Assembly: GCF_032852305.1 (NCBI RefSeq)
Contig: NZ_CP136594.1
Location: 1,091,501-1,155,500, forward strand
Source of the DNA: Parasphingorhabdus sp. SCSIO 66989
GTDB taxonomy: Bacteria; Pseudomonadota; Alphaproteobacteria; Sphingomonadales; Sphingomonadaceae
Length of the DNA stretch: 64,000 nucleotides
Direction: 5' to 3'
Shown one piece after another: positions 53,631 to 62,123 of this stretch (position 1 is its first letter; each line of letters opens with the position of its first letter). The notes under the pieces are model-generated. The model saw only the letters and a program-made list of their open reading frames with translations, made no database searches and had not been told where the DNA came from. Position numbers and translations under genes: made by a program.

Positions 53631-54443
53631 ATGGCGCAGAAATCGATTTTTATTACCGGCGGTGCATCGGGATTGGGACGTGAGGTAGGCCGTTATTTCG
53701 GTGAGCGCGGATGGTTTGTCGGTCTGGCGGACATCAATGCTGAAGGACTGGCCGAAAGTGCTGCGCTGATCCCCGAAGGACAGAGTTCAACCCATATGCT
53801 CGACGTCACCAATCGCGAGCAGTGGAAGAGTGTAGTTGCCGAGTTCGCCGAGAAAACCGGCGGCACCATGCATGTGCTGTTCAACAATGCCGGTATTGGC
53901 AGCGGCGGGCCGATTCAGGATATGCTCGACGAGGACATTGACAAGCAGATTGCCGTCAATTTCACCGGTGTTCTCAATGGCACCCGCGCCTGTTTTGAGA
54001 TGCTGAAGAATACAGAAGATAGCTGCATTCTCTACACTGCATCTGCGGCGGGCATTTATGGCGTGGCGGACCTAAGTGTCTATAGCGCAACCAAATTTGC
54101 GGTGCGTGGCCTGGCCGAGGCGCATGATATTGAGCTGCGCAAACATGGCATTCGCTCGCGCTCGCTGATGCCTGGCTTTATCGACACCGCGATTATCGGA
54201 GAGGTGATTGAGGGCACCAATCAGACTGGCAAGCAACGGCTGGAATCAGCGGGTGTCGAGGTCAGCCCGATCGAGATTATCGGACCCGCCGCCTGGGAAG
54301 CGGTGCATGGCGACAAGGTGCACACCCCGGTCAACAAAATGGCGAAACAACTATGGTTCGCCTCGCGCTGGATGCGCGGCCGCCTGCGCAAGCAACAGGT
54401 CGAACTGGCGAATATCGGCGATGTTGTCGGCGGAAATTTATAA
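53631..54443 (+). CDS. Short-chain dehydrogenase/reductase
   Basis: Classical SDR of 270 residues: FITGGASGLGREVGRYF (GxxxGxG), NNAGIGSGG, YTASAAGIYG (Ser) and YSATKFAVRGLAEAHDIEL (catalytic YxxxK), followed by SLMPGFIDTAI. The C-terminal tail WFASRWMRGRLRKQQ is basic and amphipathic. AGGAGAGGAAA precedes the ATG. Substrate unknown. It is convergent with phhB, two bases apart. Confidence 0.92.
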   Translation: MAQKSIFITGGASGLGREVGRYFGERGWFVGLADINAEGLAESAALIPEGQSSTHMLDVTNREQWKSVVAEFAEKTGGTMHVLFNNAGIGSGGPIQDMLDEDIDKQIAVNFTGVLNGTRACFEMLKNTEDSCILYTASAAGIYGVADLSVYSATKFAVRGLAEAHDIELRKHGIRSRSLMPGFIDTAIIGEVIEGTNQTGKQRLESAGVEVSPIEIIGPAAWEAVHGDKVHTPVNKMAKQLWFASRWMRGRLRKQQVELANIGDVVGGNL

Positions 54444-54445
54444 CC

Positions 54446-54739
54446 CTAGATCAACGCATCAATCTGCTTCGCCAGTGCGATATCCCGCTCGGATAAACCA
54501 CCGGCATCATGCGTCGTCAGCAAAATTTCCACCCGGTTATAGACGTTTGACCATTCCGGATGATGGTCCGCCTTTTCCGCCAGCAGCGCCACCGAGGACA
54601 TAAAGCCGAACGCCTCGACAAAATTGCCAAAGGCGAAGCTGCGGGCGATGCCTTTATTGTCCTTGTCATAGGTCCATTGCGGCAGATCCTGGAGCGCGGC
54701 GCTGCGCTCGGCTTCGCTTAGGGGGCTGATGGCGGCCAT
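54446..54739 (-). CDS. phhB: Pterin-4a-carbinolamine dehydratase
   Basis: Recycles tetrahydrobiopterin-type cofactors after phenylalanine hydroxylase; some homologues serve in molybdopterin metabolism. The 97-residue protein carries the family signature [25 protein letters not shown] (key residues H59, H60, PEW, THD), after [26 protein letters not shown]. The start is the ATG at 54739; the longer open frame upstream overlaps ccmA. No phenylalanine hydroxylase gene is in the window. Confidence 0.94.
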   Translation of the reverse strand: MAAISPLSEAERSAALQDLPQWTYDKDNKGIARSFAFGNFVEAFGFMSSVALLAEKADHHPEWSNVYNRVEILLTTHDAGGLSERDIALAKQIDALI

Positions 54740-54872
54740 ATCGGTGCTGTCCTTTCCTGTCTTTTCGGGGCGAATCATCGCCTTTGTGCATGACAGTAAA
54801 CCGCTTTTTGGCGCGCCGCTATGTGCAACATGCTTGAGCTTTTGGGCACATTCCGCCATGCCCCGCCAGATT

Positions 54873-55505
54873 ATGGCGGATACACATTCCATCTCTGGTG
54901 AACAGGCCCGGCTTTCGGCAAAGTCTTTAGGTTGTCGGCGCGGTGACCGGCTGCTGTTTCGCGGGCTGGATATAGAGCTTGCGCCCGGTGATGCGCTTAC
55001 CTTGGTTGGGCCCAATGGCATCGGCAAGTCGAGCTTGCTGAGGATAGTTGCCGGACTGTTGCCTATCTTTACCGGATCGCTTGAGGTGACGGGCAATATT
55101 GCTCTGTGTGATGACCGCCTGCCGCTCGAAAGCGACCAGACGCTCGCCAAAGCGCTGCGCTTCTGGCAGGCGATTGATGGCATTTCCGATGCCCGCCGTG
55201 ACGCCGCTTTGGAGGCACTCGATCTGACAGCCCTGGCCGATATTCCGGTGCGGATATTCTCCACCGGTCAGCGCAAGCGTGCGGCACTGGCGCTGATGGC
55301 GACGGGCGACGCGCCGATCTGGCTGGTGGATGAGCCTGCCAATGGTCTCGATCAGGCAGCGCTCGAACTGTTGGGTGAACTGTTCAGCGCGCATCGCAAT
55401 GCTGGCGGGGTCATCCTTGCGGCGTCGCATCTGCCCTTGCCCGGGCTGGGTGATGCCACGCTGGACATTGCCCATTATCAGCCCGATGCAGAGGATGCGC
55501 TGTGA
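54873..55505 (+). CDS. ccmA: Heme exporter ATP-binding protein CcmA
   Basis: ATPase of the CcmABCD complex, which releases holo-CcmE for cytochrome c maturation. Landmarks: [20 protein letters not shown], Walker [13 protein letters not shown] (Ile for the more common Ala), signature [13 protein letters not shown] and Walker [12 protein letters not shown]. About 210 residues, as usual. Starts at 54858 or 54873; neither has a strong ribosome site. It overlaps ccmB by four bases. Other ccm genes are not in the window. Confidence 0.93.
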   Translation: MADTHSISGEQARLSAKSLGCRRGDRLLFRGLDIELAPGDALTLVGPNGIGKSSLLRIVAGLLPIFTGSLEVTGNIALCDDRLPLESDQTLAKALRFWQAIDGISDARRDAALEALDLTALADIPVRIFSTGQRKRAALALMATGDAPIWLVDEPANGLDQAALELLGELFSAHRNAGGVILAASHLPLPGLGDATLDIAHYQPDAEDAL

Positions 55506-56188
55506 GCCGTCCGGGCCTCCCCGCCATATTGCTGCGGCTGATCCGCCGTGATGTGGCCCGCGCCTATGGTCTGGGCGGGGGAGATAGTGGGCAAGGCGGT
55601 TTTCTGCTGCCGGTGTTGTTCTTTCTCACCGTCGCCATTCTCTACCCCTTTGCCGTCGGCCCCGATATGCCGCTGCTCTCCCGCACTGGCGGCGGAGTCA
55701 TCTGGGTCGCGGCGCTGCTGGCGGCGATCCTGCCTATTGATCGGCTGGTGCTCCCCGACCAGCAGACGGGCCATTATGATTTCTACGCGGTGCGCGGAAT
55801 AGCCGAGGAATGGATAATGGCGGCCAAGATTATCGCCCATTGGCTCAGTTTCGCGCCACCGCTGCTGCTCGCCACGATCATCGCTTCGGCGCTGTTGGGG
55901 CAGGATAGCGAACAACTTACCGTGCTGATGACCGGCCTATTGCTGGCCACACCGGGACTGGCGGCGCTGGCGGTATTGATCGCGGCGATCATGGCGGGCC
56001 TGCGCTCGGGCACGGCGCTGGGTGGGCTGCTTTTCCTGCCATTGGCCGTACCGATGCTGATCTTTGGCGCAGGCAGTAATGTGCAAGGCGGGCAAAATGG
56101 CTTTATGCTGTTGGCGGCGGTTAGCCTGTTTCTAGTGGCCATATCGCCAATCGCGGCTGGTGCCGCAATCCGCGCGGCGCGGGATTGA
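55502..56188 (+). CDS. ccmB: Heme exporter permease CcmB
   Basis: Membrane subunit of the CcmAB ATPase, 228 residues, six hydrophobic segments. Typical are the N-terminal RLIRRDVARAYGLGGGDSGQG (key: R, D, R), LPVLFFLTVAILYPFAVGPDM, GGGVIWVAALLAAILPIDRLVLPD and the C-terminal ISPIAAGAAIRAARD. GTGA overlap with ccmA. glpD follows five bases later on the same strand, so it may be read through from ccmAB. Confidence 0.93.
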   Translation: MSRPGLPAILLRLIRRDVARAYGLGGGDSGQGGFLLPVLFFLTVAILYPFAVGPDMPLLSRTGGGVIWVAALLAAILPIDRLVLPDQQTGHYDFYAVRGIAEEWIMAAKIIAHWLSFAPPLLLATIIASALLGQDSEQLTVLMTGLLLATPGLAALAVLIAAIMAGLRSGTALGGLLFLPLAVPMLIFGAGSNVQGGQNGFMLLAAVSLFLVAISPIAAGAAIRAARD

Positions 56189-56193
56189 GCGCG

Positions 56194-57735
56194 ATGGCCG
56201 AGAACACTCTCTACGACCTTGCGATCATCGGCGGTGGTATCAACGGCGCGGCGATTGCGCGTGATGCTTCAGGGCGCGGCCTAAAAGTGCTGCTCCTGGA
56301 AAAGGGCGATCTGGCGTGCGAGACCAGCAGCGCCTCGAGCAAATTGGTGCATGGCGGCTTGCGCTATCTCGAGCATCTGGAGTTCCGGCTGGTGCGTGAG
56401 GCTTTGCTGGAGCGTGAGGTGCTGTTGCAATCGGCGCCGCATATTATCTGGCCGCTACGGATCGTACTGCCGCATAACACAAACCTGCGTCCTGCCTGGA
56501 TGCTGCGGCTGGGATTGTTTCTCTATGACAATCTTGGCGCGCGCAAAATCCTGCCCGGCACAGAGACTGTCGATCTGCATCAGCCGCCCTATGCCGGGAT
56601 ATTGCAGGAGCACTTGCAAAAGGGGTTCTCCTTTGCCGATTGCTGGACCGATGATGCGCGCATGGTGGTGTTGAACGCGCTCGATGCGGCGGAGCGCGGT
56701 GCCGATATCCGGGTACGCACCCGTTGTAGCGGGTTGAAGCGCGAAGATGCGCATTGGCATATCACCGCCGAGACAGCGGAAGGTGAGAAACAGTTTCAAG
56801 CACGCGCTGTGGTCAATGCGGCGGGCATGGCGGTGGACGATATCTTGAACCGCGCCTATCCCGGCAGCAACCGACAGAATCTGCGCCTTGTGAAGGGCAG
56901 TCATATCGTCGTGCGGCGGCTCTATCTGGGGGAGCATCTCTATATGTTCCAGAATAGCGACAAGCGTATCGTGTTCGCCATCCCCTATGAGCGCGATTTC
57001 ACCCTGATCGGGACTACCGACACCCCCTATGATCCTGCCGATGGGCCGCCGGAGATATCAGAGGCAGAGACGGAATATCTGCTCTCTATAGCGAATGAGT
57101 ATTTCGCCACGCCGGTGACGCGGCAGGATATTGTCTGGACCTATTCCGGCGTGCGGCCGCTTTATGATGACAAGGCGGACAATGCCTCGACGGTGACGCG
57201 CGACTATGTGTTTGATCTCGATGCGCCGGAGGATGGTGCGGCCTTGCTCTCCATCTTTGGCGGCAAGATCACCACCTGTCGTAAGCTCGCCGAACATGCG
57301 ATGGAAAAGCTGGCTGACCCATTGGGGCTGAGCGAAGATAGCGGACCGGAAAAACCGGGCTGGACGGCACATAAGGCGCTGCCGGGCGGCGATATCGCCG
57401 ATGCGGATTTTGATGCGTTCTTTGCCGAGTTGGAGGCTAGTTATCTTTGGATGCCTCAGGATATGCTGTGGCGCATGGGCCGCTGCTATGGCACGCGTAT
57501 TCATAATATCATCGGCAATTGTGATCGGATGGAGCAACTCGGCGCTCAGTTTGGTGGCGGCCTCAGCGAAGCCGAGGTGCGTTATCTTGTCGATCAGGAA
57601 TGGGCGCGGGAAGCCGAGGACATCCTCTGGCGTCGCACCAAATGCGGCTTGCATATGAGCGAGGCGGAGCAGGCGGACTTCCACGAATGGTTTGCAAAGA
57701 GTTTCACGCGGAGACGCGAAGACGCGGAGAGCTAA
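56194..57735 (+). CDS. glpD: Glycerol-3-phosphate dehydrogenase, FAD-dependent
   Basis: Membrane-associated oxidation of glycerol-3-phosphate to DHAP, feeding quinone. The FAD site is DLAIIGGGINGAAIARDASGRG at the N-terminus (key: GGGINGAAIA), then SSKLVHGGLRYLEHLEFRLVREAL, DDARMVVLNAL, IPYERDFTLIGTTDTPYD, FGGKITTCRKLAEHAM and the C-terminal helical domain with GGGLSEAEVRYL. The last residues (FTRRREDAES) and stop come from a dispersed repeat. The start is the ATG at 56194; nine bases earlier a TTG overlaps ccmB. No glpF or glpK is nearby. Confidence 0.93.
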   Translation: MAENTLYDLAIIGGGINGAAIARDASGRGLKVLLLEKGDLACETSSASSKLVHGGLRYLEHLEFRLVREALLEREVLLQSAPHIIWPLRIVLPHNTNLRPAWMLRLGLFLYDNLGARKILPGTETVDLHQPPYAGILQEHLQKGFSFADCWTDDARMVVLNALDAAERGADIRVRTRCSGLKREDAHWHITAETAEGEKQFQARAVVNAAGMAVDDILNRAYPGSNRQNLRLVKGSHIVVRRLYLGEHLYMFQNSDKRIVFAIPYERDFTLIGTTDTPYDPADGPPEISEAETEYLLSIANEYFATPVTRQDIVWTYSGVRPLYDDKADNASTVTRDYVFDLDAPEDGAALLSIFGGKITTCRKLAEHAMEKLADPLGLSEDSGPEKPGWTAHKALPGGDIADADFDAFFAELEASYLWMPQDMLWRMGRCYGTRIHNIIGNCDRMEQLGAQFGGGLSEAEVRYLVDQEWAREAEDILWRRTKCGLHMSEAEQADFHEWFAKSFTRRREDAES

Positions 57736-57875
57736 AAGCCCTCTCCCCTTCAGGGGAGAGGGTTGGGAGAGGGGGCGTTCCAAAGGCGCAACGCAAGTGG
57801 ATAACCCCCTCCCTTAATCCCTCCCCTGAAGGGGAGGGAGACCAATCTCTCCGCGGCTCCGCGCCTCCGCGTGAA
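57703..57875. repeat. Palindromic repeat overlapping the 3' end of glpD
   Basis: The left arm TTCACGCGGAG ACGCGAAG ACGCGGAGAG (57703-57731, inside glpD) is inverted at 57847-57875 as CTCTCCGCGG CTCCGCGC CTCCGCGTGAA. Between the arms lies the CTCCCC core (57735-57842), with CCCTCTCCCC TTCA GGGGAGAGGG and CCCTCCCC TGAA GGGGAGGG. Two repeat families are thus nested here. Confidence 0.85.
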
Positions 57876-57937
57876 CTATAACACCCCAAAGCCTAACTTT
57901 CTTGCCGTTCCCGCCATGGCGGACTATGTGAAAGGGC

Positions 57938-58972
57938 ATGAACACGATGATACCGCCTATGGCTACAGGCTCGACCCTTGATCTGATCGGTGACACCCCA
58001 TTGGTCCGCCTCAAAGGCCCCAGCGATGAAGCCGGCTGTGAGATTTACGGCAAGTGCGAATATGCCAATCCCGGATCCTCGGTGAAGGATCGGGCGGCGC
58101 TTTACATGATCCGCGATGCCGAAGCACGCGGCGAGTTAAAGCCGGGTGGCACGGTTATCGAAGGTACGGCGGGCAATACCGGCATCGGCATCGCGCTGGT
58201 GGCCAATGCGCTGGGGTATAAAACTGTTATTGTCATGCCCGACAATCAGTCAAAAGAGAAAATGGATACGCTGCGGGCCTTGGGGGCCAAACTTGTGCTG
58301 GTCCCACCGACCAAATATGCGGACCCGGCCCATTTCCAGCATGTTTCGCGTCGGATGGCCGAAGAAACCGAAGGCGCGGTTTGGGCCGGGCAGTTTGACA
58401 ATATTGCTAATCGCCGTGCGCATATTGAGGGCACCAGCAAGGAAATCTGGGAACAGTTGGAGGGCAGGGTTGACGGCTTCACCTGTGCGGCGGGAACTGG
58501 CGGAACTATATCCGGGGTTGGCATGGGGCTGAAGGAAAAAGACCAGAATGTCTGCATCGCACTGACCGACCCGCATGGTGCAGCACTGTATAATTATTAT
58601 GCGCATGGTGAGTTGAAATCCGAAGGGTCGTCGGTAGCCGAAGGGATAGGGCAGGGCCGCATCACCGCCAATCTGGAAGGCGCACCGATTGATACTCAAT
58701 TCCGCATTTCCGATGAGGAAGGGCTGGTCTGGGTCCGTCGTTTGCTGGCCGAGGAAGGGCTGTGCCTTGGCCTTTCATCGGGCATCAATGTTGCCGGCGC
58801 TATCGAATTGGGCAAACAACTGGCCAAGGAGCGCGGCAGCGATACGCGGGTGGTGACGATATTGTGCGATACCGGTTTCCGTTACCTTTCGACGCTGTAC
58901 AATCCGGAATGGCTGCGCAAGAAGGAACTGCCGGTCTTTCCGTGGCTTGATGAAGAAGGAACAAGCGCATGA
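57938..58972 (+). CDS. cysK: Cysteine synthase (O-acetylserine sulfhydrylase)
   Basis: PLP enzyme making cysteine from O-acetylserine and sulfide. Fold type II motifs: DTPLVRLKG, KCEYANPGSSVKDRAALYMI with the PLP Lys, IEGTAGNTGIGIALVANALGY, PDNQSKEKMDTLRALGAKL, CAAGTGGTISGVGMGLKE and the Ser pocket GLSSGINVAGAIEL. A PxTKYADP-type insertion and the 344-residue length fit the alphaproteobacterial CysK2-like branch more than E. coli CysK. The start may be 57938, 57947 or 57959. ATGA overlap with the next gene. Confidence 0.93.
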   Translation: MNTMIPPMATGSTLDLIGDTPLVRLKGPSDEAGCEIYGKCEYANPGSSVKDRAALYMIRDAEARGELKPGGTVIEGTAGNTGIGIALVANALGYKTVIVMPDNQSKEKMDTLRALGAKLVLVPPTKYADPAHFQHVSRRMAEETEGAVWAGQFDNIANRRAHIEGTSKEIWEQLEGRVDGFTCAAGTGGTISGVGMGLKEKDQNVCIALTDPHGAALYNYYAHGELKSEGSSVAEGIGQGRITANLEGAPIDTQFRISDEEGLVWVRRLLAEEGLCLGLSSGINVAGAIELGKQLAKERGSDTRVVTILCDTGFRYLSTLYNPEWLRKKELPVFPWLDEEGTSA

Positions 58973-59334
58973 ACCAGCAGCCGCTTGGCACCCGCAATGA
59001 CAGCCATGTGCTGCAGCGCCTGCAAATCGGCTCGGTCGGGGTGATTGCGGTTTTGCTGATGGTGGCGATGGCGAGTCTGGTATTGGAAGGCGCGAGCGAT
59101 GAGCCTTCGGTTGATCCGCTGGCCGCGCAGGAACCGGCGGAACAATCAGCAGAAGCGCCACCTGCCGAAGATCAGCCTAATGAACCTTTGGTGGATCTCG
59201 GGGTTGTGCCGGATATAGCACCCGATGAAAGCCTGGGTGATCCGGAAGAGGTGCTGAACGAGGACGAGGTGCCGGATCTCCCCAACGCACCCGGCGACGC
59301 GGAACCGGCAGCGCAAGGGCAGACCCAGCAATAG
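58969..59334 (+). CDS. Small acidic single-pass membrane protein
   Basis: 121 residues: a short polar N-terminus, one hydrophobic helix (VGVIAVLLMVAMASLVL, about 24-40), then a very acidic, Pro-rich, low-complexity tail of 80 residues (periplasmic if the N-terminus is inside). No known domain. ATGA overlap with cysK stop and a gap of five bases to the next gene show one transcript with both. Function unknown; it may tether or scaffold the downstream envelope protein. Confidence 0.75.
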   Translation: MNQQPLGTRNDSHVLQRLQIGSVGVIAVLLMVAMASLVLEGASDEPSVDPLAAQEPAEQSAEAPPAEDQPNEPLVDLGVVPDIAPDESLGDPEEVLNEDEVPDLPNAPGDAEPAAQGQTQQ

Positions 59335-59339
59335 CGCGC

Positions 59340-60185
59340 ATGGCGAACAAGAAGCGTAAGGCGAAGGCAGCGGTGATGGCAGTGACGACCGCATTGACAG
59401 TGGCAATCGGCACGGTACTCGGCCTGTCCGCCAGCATGACAGGCGGCGCCGATATGCGCGCCAGTCTTGATATTGCGCCGAGCCCCTTCAAGGACCGGAA
59501 GGTCGCAATGCTCACCAGCCTGCCGCTGTTTACACCGGAAGCTTATGACATTGCCGATCAGCTGGCGGCGACTAACTATCACCCGCTGGGTGAAACGCTT
59601 AACCAGCGCTATGCATTGGGCGTGCATGATGTTCTGGAGGCCGGGCTGGCTGACGATCCGGAACTGCTCATATTGGCGCAGGCACGTCCTTTTACTCCGG
59701 ATGAACTGGTGCAGTTTGACGATTGGCTACGCGCGGGCGGTGAGGCTTTGGTGTTTGCCGATCCCATGCTGCACTGGCCCAGCATCTTCCATTATGGTGA
59801 TCCCCGGCGGCCCGAAGGCGTCACCTTGCTCTCGCCGCTGTTTGCGCATTGGGGGCTGGAACAGCGTATTGACGAGAATCAACCGGAGGAAACGTGGCTG
59901 GTTCGTGTCGACAGCGATATCGTGCCCGTTATGCAGGCGGGACATTTTGTCATTCAACCGACCGACACCGATGACTCATGCACAGTGCGCGCTAGCGGCC
60001 TGATCGCTGATTGCCGTGTCGGCAAGGGCAGGGTGCAGGTGATCGCCGATGCCGAAATGCTGCAACCGCAGTATTTCGGCATCGACTCTGACCATGCGGA
60101 CCCTGGTCATACTCATAGCAGCGCAGAACTGCACGGTACCGGTGCAGTGGTCATCGACTGGATTGACGCGATGCTATCGCGTTAA
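59340..60185 (+). CDS. Envelope protein with GATase/GldG-like domain, uncharacterised
   Basis: 281 residues. After basic MANKKRKAKAA comes a hydrophobic helix to residue 32, then a globular domain: RKVAMLTSLPLF, LLILAQARPFTPDELVQFDDWLRAGGEALVFADPML, and C-terminal GKGRVQVIADAEML. This resembles the DUF4350 and GldG-type alpha/beta domain (the AR-x-FTPDELxxLxxWLxxGG pattern) found in periplasmic parts of ABC-type gliding or uncharacterised export systems. No ATPase or permease is next to it. Co-transcribed with cysK and the acidic protein. Role unknown. Confidence 0.7.
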   Translation: MANKKRKAKAAVMAVTTALTVAIGTVLGLSASMTGGADMRASLDIAPSPFKDRKVAMLTSLPLFTPEAYDIADQLAATNYHPLGETLNQRYALGVHDVLEAGLADDPELLILAQARPFTPDELVQFDDWLRAGGEALVFADPMLHWPSIFHYGDPRRPEGVTLLSPLFAHWGLEQRIDENQPEETWLVRVDSDIVPVMQAGHFVIQPTDTDDSCTVRASGLIADCRVGKGRVQVIADAEMLQPQYFGIDSDHADPGHTHSSAELHGTGAVVIDWIDAMLSR

Positions 60186-60248
60186 TTAGCTGATATCCTT
60201 AGTCTCCATGCTGCTGCCAATCTGTCTCGAGGCATAGCGATTTGCGCC

Positions 60249-60788
60249 CTATTTCAGAGCCGAGGCCCATTTCTCGATGACCTCAATGCCTTTATGCGTC
60301 ATATGGATGTAGACGACACGCTTGTCGGACGTGTCTTCAATACGCTCGATATAGCCTTCATTTTGCAACGCCGATATGTGCCTTAGCGCTGTCGTGGGCG
60401 GTGCTCCTGATGCGATGCAGGCGCTGGTTATGCTGATGGCTTTACCGGCATGGTGTGCGGAATAAAGGTCAAGCAGTATATTCCAGGAGGGCTCCCCAAA
60501 AAGGTCCTTTTGGAATATTTCATCGCGGACATTGCGGGCGGCAAGATGTGCGCGGACAAGCGGCTCGACCTCTAAAGGCGACTTTGGCTTGCTGTCCTGT
60601 CTCTCTGCAGGTTCCGAGATGTGCTCTATGCGAGAAAGCGCATTGCAGTCCGATAGGACATCGTGCCGCTGTTGCTCACCTTCAATCTCAATCAACCTCT
60701 GGACAATGCTCTCGGTGGCTTCGAGCATGATGTAGAGCGATTCAGCGGTCGAGAGGAACTCGTGCTTTTGATGAGAGTCTATTTTCAT
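60249..60788 (-). CDS. MarR-like winged-helix regulator, last gene of cassette
   Basis: 179 residues. The N-terminal half (about 1-90) is helical and not typical. The C-terminal half is a winged helix: DLFGEPSWNILLDLYSAHHAGKAISITSACIASGAPPTTALRHISALQNEGYIERIEDTSDKRVVYIHMT (key: SACIASGAPPTTALRHI recognition part, DTSDKRVV wing). The start is the ATG at 60788 with GAGGAG upstream. It overlaps the membrane gene before it by 47 bases, indicating tight coupling. Likely a transcription factor; the target is unknown. Confidence 0.8.
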   Translation of the reverse strand: MKIDSHQKHEFLSTAESLYIMLEATESIVQRLIEIEGEQQRHDVLSDCNALSRIEHISEPAERQDSKPKSPLEVEPLVRAHLAARNVRDEIFQKDLFGEPSWNILLDLYSAHHAGKAISITSACIASGAPPTTALRHISALQNEGYIERIEDTSDKRVVYIHMTHKGIEVIEKWASALK

Positions 60789-61197
60789 AACCGGACGCTC
60801 CTCTTGAGCGGGTAAGCCATATGCCAATCACCATTGAGAGGAGTGTTGGAATGGCCCAGAATCCCTGAATCATCTGATATACTTCCGGCAGGAAGCTGGG
60901 AGCAATCAGCGATGCCATGTGCGTGATGACTGCTACGGAATGGATGCCGCAAGCCCATAACGGCCAAAAATACCTGCTTGATAAGGCCAGCCAATAGAGT
61001 CCGGCGAGCAGGATCACATCGACCAGGAAGATGCCGAATACCAGACTGACCCATGGGCTCAGCGTATCTGCAAAGTACGAGGCTACCGTTGCTGCTACAA
61101 ACAGCAGCGCCGCTATCCTCCCGTCTCTTTCGCCCGCTATGATACCATATATGCAGGCGAAAAAGGCGAGGGCGATAAAAAGAATACCGATAATCAT
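60742..61197 (-). CDS. Four-to-five-helix membrane protein of regulatory cassette
   Basis: Inner-membrane protein of about 151 residues: MIIGILFIALAFFACIYG, IAALLFVAATVASYFAD, WVSLVFGIFLVDVILLAGLYWLAL, LWACGIHSVAVITHMASLIA and FWAIPTLLSMVIGIWLTR are clear hydrophobic segments, with GERDGR between the first two. The C-terminal tail is basic. I do not recognise a family. The start is the ATG at 61197 (a TTG at 61212 is possible). It overlaps the MarR-like gene and lies 59 bases after the helical-protein gene. It may act as membrane sensor for the cassette (inference). Confidence 0.75.
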   Translation of the reverse strand: MIIGILFIALAFFACIYGIIAGERDGRIAALLFVAATVASYFADTLSPWVSLVFGIFLVDVILLAGLYWLALSSRYFWPLWACGIHSVAVITHMASLIAPSFLPEVYQMIQGFWAIPTLLSMVIGIWLTRSRGASGYENRLSSKARVPLDR

Positions 61198-61256
61198 ATG
61201 GGTTAACGGCAACCATTTCTAATTCCTGATCGCAAGAACAATCGTGCAGGCGATCT

Positions 61257-61613
61257 TCAGCTATCCGCCAGATCGGCGTTTGCTTGATCTTCGATCGCGC
61301 TGCCGGTGACCTGATGTATTCCGTTCGGGCAACCAAAGCTGACCGTCCGCAGATTGCTCTCTGCCTGGATTTTGGAGAGCTGCTTGATCGTTCGCGCCAT
61401 TTGCTCACGCCCTTCAACAAAGCCGTTAAGCGCGGCAGTGGTCGAACGCAAAAGACCCTGACTTGTGCTGACCGGAAGCGCAGATGCTTCAGAGACCTGC
61501 AAAATGGAATTGGTCAGGGTAAGATTATCGGTGATGGCAGCATCAATTGAGCGCAATCCCTTTTGCACATCTGAGGCAACAATTTGACCATTATTATCTT
61601 CGATTTTATGCAT
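61257..61613 (-). CDS. Small helical protein of regulatory cassette, unknown
   Basis: 118 residues, mostly alpha-helical by composition: QKGLRSIDAAITDNLTLTNSILQ, LNGFVEGREQMARTIKQLSKIQAE look like helical repeats (key: heptad-like Ile/Leu). The C-terminus is short with one Cys. It recalls phasin-type or hook-type helical bundles but no family is recognised. GGGAGAA precedes the ATG at 61613. It lies between the LuxR-type membrane protein (51 bases) and the multi-helix membrane gene, all on the minus strand. Confidence 0.65.
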   Translation of the reverse strand: MHKIEDNNGQIVASDVQKGLRSIDAAITDNLTLTNSILQVSEASALPVSTSQGLLRSTTAALNGFVEGREQMARTIKQLSKIQAESNLRTVSFGCPNGIHQVTGSAIEDQANADLADS

Positions 61614-61664
61614 GACTTCTCCCCTGCGCAAAAGCGCATGATCCTTGTCCAGTTTTTGAATGGA

Positions 61665-62123
61665 TCAGATGATGACCGTCATCACAGTGGCAATGATAAG
61701 CATGATTGCCGTTCCGATTGATGCTGCGACAATGGCGATCTGCAAGATGTGCAGTGTTCGTCGTTGCCAACTCAGATCATTAGTCTGTCCCTCCAGCGGT
61801 GGCATGCTTACCAGTGATCGCCAAAATGAGTGACCAGCAGTCTGCGGTGCCTGAACATCAAGCTCATCCGATTCCGAAGAATTTTCAATCGCTGCCGGTT
61901 GACTAGGCATTTTTTGCCTAGTGTTTTCCCGGTCCAGCATTCGCGATGCAACGAAGCGATCGCTTGCACCGAGCTTCTCAACCGCAGCATGGATATGGTT
62001 GTCTACCGTTGACGGGGCGAGGCCCAATTCCAATGCGATTTCTTTTGACCGCATACCTTTGCCAACCAGCCGCAAGCAATCAATCTGGCGTGGGGTTAAA
62101 GCTGTTTCGACATTCTGAGGCAA
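61665..62123 (-). CDS. Membrane-anchored LuxR-type HTH protein
   Basis: 152 residues with reversed architecture: an N-terminal GerE/LuxR helix-turn-helix (LTPRQIDCLRLVGKGMRSKEIALELGLAPSTVDNHIHAAVEKLGASDR, key: SKEIA, STVDNHI), a polar linker of about 60 residues, and one C-terminal hydrophobic helix (IAIVAASIGTAIMLIIATVMTVII). This resembles the membrane-anchored regulators with C-terminal tail anchors found in sphingomonads. TTG start with AGGG about seven bases upstream. First gene of the four-gene cassette. No receiver domain, so activity may depend on membrane release or partner contact. Confidence 0.82.
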   Translation of the reverse strand: MPQNVETALTPRQIDCLRLVGKGMRSKEIALELGLAPSTVDNHIHAAVEKLGASDRFVASRMLDRENTRQKMPSQPAAIENSSESDELDVQAPQTAGHSFWRSLVSMPPLEGQTNDLSWQRRTLHILQIAIVAASIGTAIMLIIATVMTVII

